From the NCBI GenBank assembly GCA_017557625.1, contig JAFYYG010000005.1, forward strand, positions 1 through 35,998: DNA of 35,998 bases, in the 5' to 3' direction. Of this stretch, positions 30,969 to 35,998 are shown one piece after another. The notes below the pieces were generated by a model. That model saw nothing but the letters and a program-made list of their open reading frames with translations, was not told the DNA's origin and made no database searches. The first letter of the stretch is position 1. Every line of letters begins with the position of its first letter. A program made the translations under genes and the position numbers. The stretch is from Muribaculaceae bacterium (GTDB lineage Bacteria; Bacteroidota; Bacteroidia; Bacteroidales; Muribaculaceae).

Positions 30969-33032
30969 ATGAAGATTGCTTCTCACATATCTCTTTATCC
31001 GTTTTGGAGTCTGCGTAGGCACCATAAGCACCTGCGGAGCTTTATCACAGGCATCGTTGCGTCTTTGGCGCTGGCTGTTTTCGGGCAGACAAGCAATATT
31101 TCGCAACCAGACACCATCAAGCAAGAACTGAATGAGGTGACGGTAAGCGCACGTATCTCAGGCACAAGCCGTTTGTCGGGCGCTGAGAACGGACTTCGCA
31201 TAAATCGTGTGGAACTGTTCAAGGCTGCATGCTGCAATTTGGGTGAGAGTTTCACCACCAACCCGTCGGTTGATGTTAACTACAGCGATGCCGCTACTGG
31301 TGCCAAGCAAATCCGATTGCTTGGTTTGAGCGGCACTTATGTGCAGATGCTAACCGAGAACCTGCCCAATTTCCGTGGTGCAGCCAGTCCTTATTCCCTT
31401 GACTATGTGCCTGGGCCGTGGATGAACAGCATACAGGTGTCGAAAGGCGCATCGTCGGTGCGCAACGGCTATGAGAGTATCACAGGACAGATAGATGTGG
31501 AATATCTCAAGCCCGACAATGACCAAGGATTGACAGTCAATCTCTATGGCAACTCGTTGGGGCGTTTTGAGGCTAATGCTGATGGAAATCTACATATTGG
31601 GCAACGACTCAGCACCGAGCTGCTGGCGCATTATCAGGACGACTGGGCGCATCATGACATGAACCACGACGGTTTCGTTGACCAGCCTAATGTGCGGCAG
31701 GTAAATGTTCAGAACCGCTGGAAATGGCGTGGCGACCGATACTTGTTCCATGCTGGAATGGGGTATATCAACGAGAAGCGCAATGGTGGGCAGACTCACC
31801 ACACCGCCCCCGATGCGCACCATCTTTTTGGCATCAACATTAAGACCGACCGCTATGAGGGATATATGAAACACGCATTTATCATCAATCCCGAACATGG
31901 CACAAACATTGCGCTGATGGGCAACTTCTCGGCTCACAACATGTATGCCGCCTATGGTAACAAAAGCTACCATGTCAACCAGAGAAACGTCTATTCCCAA
32001 CTGCTGTTCGAGACCGATTTCAACGAGAGCCACAATCTCTCGGCAGGACTATCGCTTGCTCACGACTATCTGAAACAAAATCTTATCTATAGCGGCATTG
32101 ATGCCGACAATGAGCGCGAGACAACAGTCGGCATCTATTCGCAATACACCTACACACTTTCCAGTTATTTGGTGGCGATGGCCGGACTGCGTGCTGATCA
32201 CAGCAGTCTATATGGCACATTCGTCACGCCACGCTTTCATCTCAAAATCACACCTCATGAGGTGGTGAGTTTCCGCCTGTCGGCAGGAAAAGGCTACCGC
32301 ACGGTTCATGCCCTTGCCGAGAACAACTATTTGATGGCAAGCGGACGACAACTTGTCATTTACGAGCTGAAGCAAGAAAATGCATGGAACTGTGGCGCAA
32401 GCGCCTCGCTGTATATACCCATCCGCAACAAGACACTGAAGGTGAATGCGGAGTACTATCACACTCGTTTCGGCAATCAAGCTGTAGTGGACTACGATTC
32501 AGACCCGTCGTTGATTCATATTGCCAACCTTGACGGCAAATCCTATTCCAACACTTTCCAGATTGATGCCTCTTATCCCATCATCAGCGGCTTGGAACTC
32601 ACTGCCGCATACCGTTGGAATGATGTTAAATGCACTTATGGCGGACAATTGCTCGAAAAGCCGCTCACCAGCCGTTGCAAGGCTCTTATTACTGCAAGTT
32701 ACAAGACACCGCTTGAACTGTGGCAGTTTGATGTCACCTTGCAGCTGAATGGTGGCGGACGCATGCCAACACCATACACCTTGCCCGACGGCTCAATGTC
32801 GTGGCAGAGCCGTTTTAACGCTTATCCGCAATTGTCGGCTCAAGTTACGCGCTGGTTCCGCCATTTCTCGATATATATCGGAGGCGAGAACCTGACAGGA
32901 TTTCGACAGAAACAGACCATCATCAATACCGCTGACCCGTGGAGCGAGACTTTCGACCCAACCATGGTATGGGGACCAGTACACGGCGCAATGGTCTATG
33001 CTGGAATACGCATTAATATAGGAAGATTGTAA
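30969..33032 (+). CDS. TonB-dependent outer-membrane receptor (metal-type)
   Basis: 687 residues from the ATG at 30969; a TTG at 30957 lies inside the -7 box and is rejected. An unusually long basic n-region (SLRRHHKHLRSF) precedes the signal core ITGIVASLALAVFGQ. The plug domain has LNEVTVSARISGTSR (TonB-box region), LLGLSGTYVQMLTENLPNFRG and QVSKGASSVRNGYESITGQI; the 22-strand barrel ends in GAMVYAGIRINIGRL. His/Asp-rich loops occur (DDWAHHDMNHDG and QTHHTAPDAHH), suggesting metal or metallophore binding. It is followed by the HMA protein gene after 22 nt, a pairing seen in Bacteroidota copper or heavy-metal loci. Ligand not established. Confidence 0.88.
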   Translation: MKIASHISLYPFWSLRRHHKHLRSFITGIVASLALAVFGQTSNISQPDTIKQELNEVTVSARISGTSRLSGAENGLRINRVELFKAACCNLGESFTTNPSVDVNYSDAATGAKQIRLLGLSGTYVQMLTENLPNFRGAASPYSLDYVPGPWMNSIQVSKGASSVRNGYESITGQIDVEYLKPDNDQGLTVNLYGNSLGRFEANADGNLHIGQRLSTELLAHYQDDWAHHDMNHDGFVDQPNVRQVNVQNRWKWRGDRYLFHAGMGYINEKRNGGQTHHTAPDAHHLFGINIKTDRYEGYMKHAFIINPEHGTNIALMGNFSAHNMYAAYGNKSYHVNQRNVYSQLLFETDFNESHNLSAGLSLAHDYLKQNLIYSGIDADNERETTVGIYSQYTYTLSSYLVAMAGLRADHSSLYGTFVTPRFHLKITPHEVVSFRLSAGKGYRTVHALAENNYLMASGRQLVIYELKQENAWNCGASASLYIPIRNKTLKVNAEYYHTRFGNQAVVDYDSDPSLIHIANLDGKSYSNTFQIDASYPIISGLELTAAYRWNDVKCTYGGQLLEKPLTSRCKALITASYKTPLELWQFDVTLQLNGGGRMPTPYTLPDGSMSWQSRFNAYPQLSAQVTRWFRHFSIYIGGENLTGFRQKQTIINTADPWSETFDPTMVWGPVHGAMVYAGIRINIGRL

Positions 33033-33054
33033 TAACTTAAAAAAACATCATAAT

Positions 33055-33396
33055 ATGAAGAGATTAATTCTATTGACCGCAATGTTGCTGACAATGACCG
33101 TCGGCTTTGCAAAAGACATCAAAACTGTTGTCGTGACCACAACCCCGCAGATGCACTGCGAAAGTTGCGAGAACAAGATTAGAGGCAATCTGCGCTTCGA
33201 GAAGGGCGTGAAAAAGATTGAGACAAGTATCGAGGACCAAACGGTCACCATTGAGTATGACGCCGACAAGACTAGTGTCGAGAAACTTATTGAGGCATTC
33301 AAGAAGTTTGGCTACGAGGCACAGTTGATCACTCCACAAAATGAGACTGAGGATAGTGATAAAGAGGCCACATCATCCGGGTGCTGTGAGCCATAA
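33055..33396 (+). CDS. Exported heavy-metal-associated (HMA) domain protein
   Basis: 113 residues. A signal peptide (MKRLILLTAMLLTMTVGFA) is followed by one HMA domain (about residues 23-93) with the metal-binding CxxC in PQMHCESCENKIRG, and the fold's second half as VTIEYDADKTSVEKLIEAF and FGYEA. An acidic tail ends SSGCCEP, an extra Cys pair absent from simple HMA chaperones. By family it binds soft metals such as Cu(I) or Hg(II). Export to the periplasm and the TonB receptor immediately upstream suggest a relay from receptor to a periplasmic metal chaperone. Confidence 0.88.
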   Translation: MKRLILLTAMLLTMTVGFAKDIKTVVVTTTPQMHCESCENKIRGNLRFEKGVKKIETSIEDQTVTIEYDADKTSVEKLIEAFKKFGYEAQLITPQNETEDSDKEATSSGCCEP

Positions 33397-33407
33397 ATGC
33401 TGTGCGT

Positions 33408-33486
33408 CTAGGCGAAGCAATGCGAGCGGGAGTTAAGCACCGCCCACAATATTACGAGCGAGCGCATCCTGGGTGCGCTCGCCTAG
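33408..33486. terminator. Nested palindrome between convergent genes
   Basis: Outer arms CTAGGCGA (33408-33415) and TCGCCTAG (33479-33486); inside, GCGAGCGCA (33458-33466) pairs perfectly with TGCGCTCGC (33474-33482) around TCCTGGG. There is no T-run; it may be a REP-like or bidirectional terminator structure. Confidence 0.55.
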
Positions 33487-33508
33487 TTTCTGTTGTGGAA
33501 CACTCTTA

Positions 33509-35416
33509 TCAATCCAAATAGAACTCGTTGAGTGGTCTGTACCCAAGGTTTTTCATCAATGTGTCCCAATTGCGAGGCAACTCTATCTTAATTGTTGAAT
33601 ATCCGCCGCCTGGCATTGTCTGCAGCTTGTTTCGGGAACTGTCGCCCGTAATGAGAAACTGTGTCATGCCTTGCTGCATGGTAGGGACTGTCTCAATATA
33701 TTCTTCGGGTGTGTCGTACCATTCTGGCGTTGCCGTGGTTTCGGCTCCCTCGGTGCGTCGCAAATAGCCTGTGTATTGTCTGATGTTGTGCTCACCGCCA
33801 TCCTTTGCGCCACCGGGGTTGGCATAATAGTTGGCGAAGACCCTTTCCCTGAGTGGTCGGCGAGACGAGTCTATCAAATCTCTCTCCAAGTCGGTCGTTG
33901 AGTGATAGACGGTGGAAAGCGTTTTTGCAACCGGTTCGGTCATCAATATGGTACGGAACGTGAACTGTTTGCCGCTGCCTAGGGCGAACTGGCATCGCTC
34001 GCTGATGTCCCATGCCAGCAGTTCCATAATCTTCTCGGCATCGGTTGTCGATGGCGCCATGTTGTTGCCCCACAGCAGGGCTGAAGCAGCCGTTATGGTA
34101 TTGTCGTTGATGTCGTAACCAGTGCGAACATGGTAGGGTTGCCAACCTACGCGCTTGCAAGCCTCCTCATCCTCGGCCATACACCACGACATGGGATAGC
34201 CGAAAGTGCCCATACGGTCTTGCTTCACATAGTAACCGCACAGGTTCATAAGAGCAAGGTTCATGAAACGGCCAATCGCCATGTTGGCTGCTTCGTTAAT
34301 CTCACCCTGCCCGCAATCAATGCCCAATTGTCGGGCCACAGGGCCGTTGAGCCAACAGTAAGGCATCCAGGCATGGGTGCTGGCGAGTGTGCGGCGAAAA
34401 TCGGGACCGCCGAGGGCCTTTGTCAAGGCAATCAGGATAGGCATGTATTCGGGATTGCATCCAGCCATCACACCGTTTACCGCCACATGCCAGGCAGTGG
34501 TGTTGCGGTGCGCTATGGGTAGTGTGGCCACTGTCTCATCCCATCGGTAGTCGGTGAAACGTAGCATTTCATTCACTTTCTCAAATGTGGGTGGGACTAT
34601 AGGCAAGCCGTCGCTCCACTTCATTTCATTGAAATAGGCGTTCACCTCGTCAATCGTTCCGAAGAAAATGTCGTCGCGCAAGTCGCCATGATTGGCGGCA
34701 AGCCCTTGATTACGCTCGTCGGTTGTGATGGGCTTTGTTAGCGCGTCCACAATTTGTGGCCACAGAACTTCTCTTGTGTTCCTGATGAGCGTCGCCTCAT
34801 CATCCAAAGCGAAAGCAGTGGGATATTCAGCAACGCGGAGCACCGGAACACCGTTGTTGAGTGCTGTGTAGCGGGCTTGAGCCGTGAAGCTCGGAGCGGT
34901 AATAATGACCGACGGGATGCCGATATACTCGGCGGCTATACACGACCCCGTTTCTTTGGGGGTGCACAATCCGCAACCACCGTTCCCCGAAATGACAGCT
35001 TCCACATGGAGGTCACGCAGGCGTTGCTGGAACTCGTCCTTTGCACGTCGGGTGATGCCTGGAGCAGGATATGGCCCAGCTGTGCCAACCTCATCAAGCA
35101 GCAGCACATGAGCATCGGGATAATTTGTCTCAATAAGACGCTTGATTTCGGGGTGTGTAACACGGCTCATGAAACTAACTCCAACAACGGCAATTGTTTT
35201 GCCTGAGAGCGTGCTCAAGCGAGGTGCCTGAGTTATTGGCTCCACTGTGCCTCGCCCAACAGGTGATACCACTGCAAATCCGGCATCACCCTTGGTCGCA
35301 GCCGATTTGTTTTCTGAACCTATCTCGCAAGTCTCATCGCAGATAATGCGTTCTTGTCCATAAACAATATCGGTCAAGAGGAGTAAAATGTATATGAATG
35401 CTGTTAGTCGTTTCAT
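33509..35416 (-). CDS. Exported UGSC-type protein with Cys in place of selenocysteine
   Basis: 635 residues with a signal peptide (MKRLTAFIYILLLLTDIVYG). The N-terminal domain (about residues 70-220) contains GNGGCGLCTPKETGSC and IPSVIITAPSFTAQAR, the pattern of the UGSC (seleno)protein family in which U-G-S-C is the redox site; here it reads C-G-L-C. The C-terminal domain has KWSDGLPIVPPTFEKV and later HAWMPYCWLNGP, as in long relatives whose function is unknown. A redox role on thiols or metals is inferred. It is convergent with the TonB/HMA pair and follows a divergent-looking AraC gene in the same orientation. A TAATTTTG box lies about 35 nt upstream. Confidence 0.6.
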   Translation of the reverse strand: MKRLTAFIYILLLLTDIVYGQERIICDETCEIGSENKSAATKGDAGFAVVSPVGRGTVEPITQAPRLSTLSGKTIAVVGVSFMSRVTHPEIKRLIETNYPDAHVLLLDEVGTAGPYPAPGITRRAKDEFQQRLRDLHVEAVISGNGGCGLCTPKETGSCIAAEYIGIPSVIITAPSFTAQARYTALNNGVPVLRVAEYPTAFALDDEATLIRNTREVLWPQIVDALTKPITTDERNQGLAANHGDLRDDIFFGTIDEVNAYFNEMKWSDGLPIVPPTFEKVNEMLRFTDYRWDETVATLPIAHRNTTAWHVAVNGVMAGCNPEYMPILIALTKALGGPDFRRTLASTHAWMPYCWLNGPVARQLGIDCGQGEINEAANMAIGRFMNLALMNLCGYYVKQDRMGTFGYPMSWCMAEDEEACKRVGWQPYHVRTGYDINDNTITAASALLWGNNMAPSTTDAEKIMELLAWDISERCQFALGSGKQFTFRTILMTEPVAKTLSTVYHSTTDLERDLIDSSRRPLRERVFANYYANPGGAKDGGEHNIRQYTGYLRRTEGAETTATPEWYDTPEEYIETVPTMQQGMTQFLITGDSSRNKLQTMPGGGYSTIKIELPRNWDTLMKNLGYRPLNEFYLD

Positions 35417-35602
35417 TATTAATTCGAATGATATTTATTATTTCAACGACACAAAATTAATGATTATTATTGAAACGTCAGAAATGAAAGCCTATTTTGG
35501 TGTCTTTTAGTGAATGGGATCTGTATGGTAAATTTGCCACAGAGAAACCTAAAACGTTTTTATATGGCAATCACAAAAGCCACATCAACGTTTTTTGTTT
35601 GG

Positions 35603-35998
35603 CTACTTCAGGCGCTTGCGGTACTCGCTGGGCGAGCAACCGAAAGTGCGCTTGACGTAACGGCTCAAGTAAGAGGGCGATGAAAAGTTCAGTTCGTCAG
35701 CTATGTCGATGAGCGGTTTTGAGCGGTCACTCAACTGGTGGGCGATTTCCTGGGCAGTGTAGCGATCAATCCAATGACTGGCATTGTGCCCGCTAATAGC
35801 CACACAGGCTTCGCTGAGGTATTTGGGGGTAATAAAAAGACGTGAGGCATAGTATTCCACGCTTCTTTCCTTTTTATAGATACCCTCTTGCAGCAATGTC
35901 ACAAACCGTTGAAGTATGCGCGACGCCTGGCTCACCCCCTCGATGTTCTGGTGGGTCATTCGGGCGTGGATGTCGTAGAAGTCGAGAATCATCGTCTC
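35603..35998 (-). CDS. AraC-family transcriptional regulator, partial at right edge
   Basis: The visible 131 codons run off the window, so the true N-terminus is outside. They hold the C-terminal AraC/XylS DNA-binding domain: first helix-turn-helix VEYYASRLFITPKYLSEACV, second PLIDIADELNFSSPSYLSRYVKRTFGCSPSEYRKRLK, which is the canonical end of the domain. An N-terminal effector or dimerisation domain is expected beyond the edge, since full proteins have about 290 residues. It shares orientation with the UGSC-type gene 186 nt downstream and may control it or the metal genes. Confidence 0.88.
   Translation of the reverse strand, partial: ETMILDFYDIHARMTHQNIEGVSQASRILQRFVTLLQEGIYKKERSVEYYASRLFITPKYLSEACVAISGHNASHWIDRYTAQEIAHQLSDRSKPLIDIADELNFSSPSYLSRYVKRTFGCSPSEYRKRLK

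Noticed and set aside
33509-35416. In-frame UGA selenocysteine codon in the UGSC-type gene
   Set aside because: The site is encoded by Cys codons and the frame has no internal stop.

Overview
The window reads as a chromosomal segment of a gut-type member of the order Bacteroidales. The evidence is a short primary sigma factor (285 residues) of Bacteroidota type, promoter boxes that repeatedly match the Bacteroidota consensus TTTG-N20-TAnnTTTG (for example upstream of the Nif3 gene and the EF-G paralogue), almost no Shine-Dalgarno sequences, a Bacteroidota-type second EF-G, and a TonB-dependent receptor. The family (Muribaculaceae or Prevotellaceae seem plausible) cannot be fixed from this sequence alone.

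Layout. 0.2-10.9 kb is core: rpoD(-), a nif3-like / zinc-ribbon coiled-coil pair, a nucleoside phosphorylase(-), a lipoprotein with a BamE-like tail, a PhnP-like metallo-beta-lactamase-fold hydrolase, ettA, pgk(-) and prfA(-). At 11.0-11.8 kb a Ser/Thr kinase gene has been cut after about 136 codons by the end of an IS982-like element, followed by a dispersed palindromic repeat that supplies a consensus promoter to a flavodoxin-like reductase gene. 11.8-17 kb holds this reductase, an AlkD-like DNA repair protein, an EamA permease, a beta-carbonic anhydrase, a pRiA4b ORF-3-like protein and an aldose 1-epimerase(-). 16.8-20.0 kb is a two-gene envelope operon (META-domain protein plus TPR protein). 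20.0-21.1 kb is gene-poor with eroded fragments. 21.1-23.3 kb is an EF-G paralogue whose GTPase motifs are degenerate. 23.3-25.6 kb is a graveyard of IS ends, palindromic repeats and broken surface-protein genes.

The most interesting part is 25.6-30.2 kb: a tightly overlapping, AT-rich, six-gene cassette. It encodes a radical SAM/SPASM protein, a pseudo-radical-SAM protein that lacks the SAM cluster motif but keeps a C-terminal Cys cluster, a second radical SAM/SPASM protein, a small protein resembling a minimal GT9-type (GT-B) glycosyltransferase, a 105-residue peptide with a twin-arginine-like signal followed by a mature region of 33 Tyr and 14 Asn in 69 residues, and a protein with a proteasome-like (Ntn-hydrolase) N-terminus lacking the catalytic Thr. 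I infer a peptide-modification (RiPP-type) system: cytoplasmic radical-SAM modification of a Tyr/Asn repeat, then export as a finished product, possibly by Tat. I do not recognise it as a named system. It ends in a good intrinsic terminator and is followed by an IS1182-family transposase remnant.

31-36 kb looks like a metal-related region: a TonB-dependent receptor with His clusters, a periplasmic heavy-metal-associated (HMA) protein, a convergent exported protein resembling UGSC-type (seleno)proteins but with Cys in place of Sec, and an AraC-type regulator running off the right edge. No tRNA, rRNA or CRISPR array was seen.
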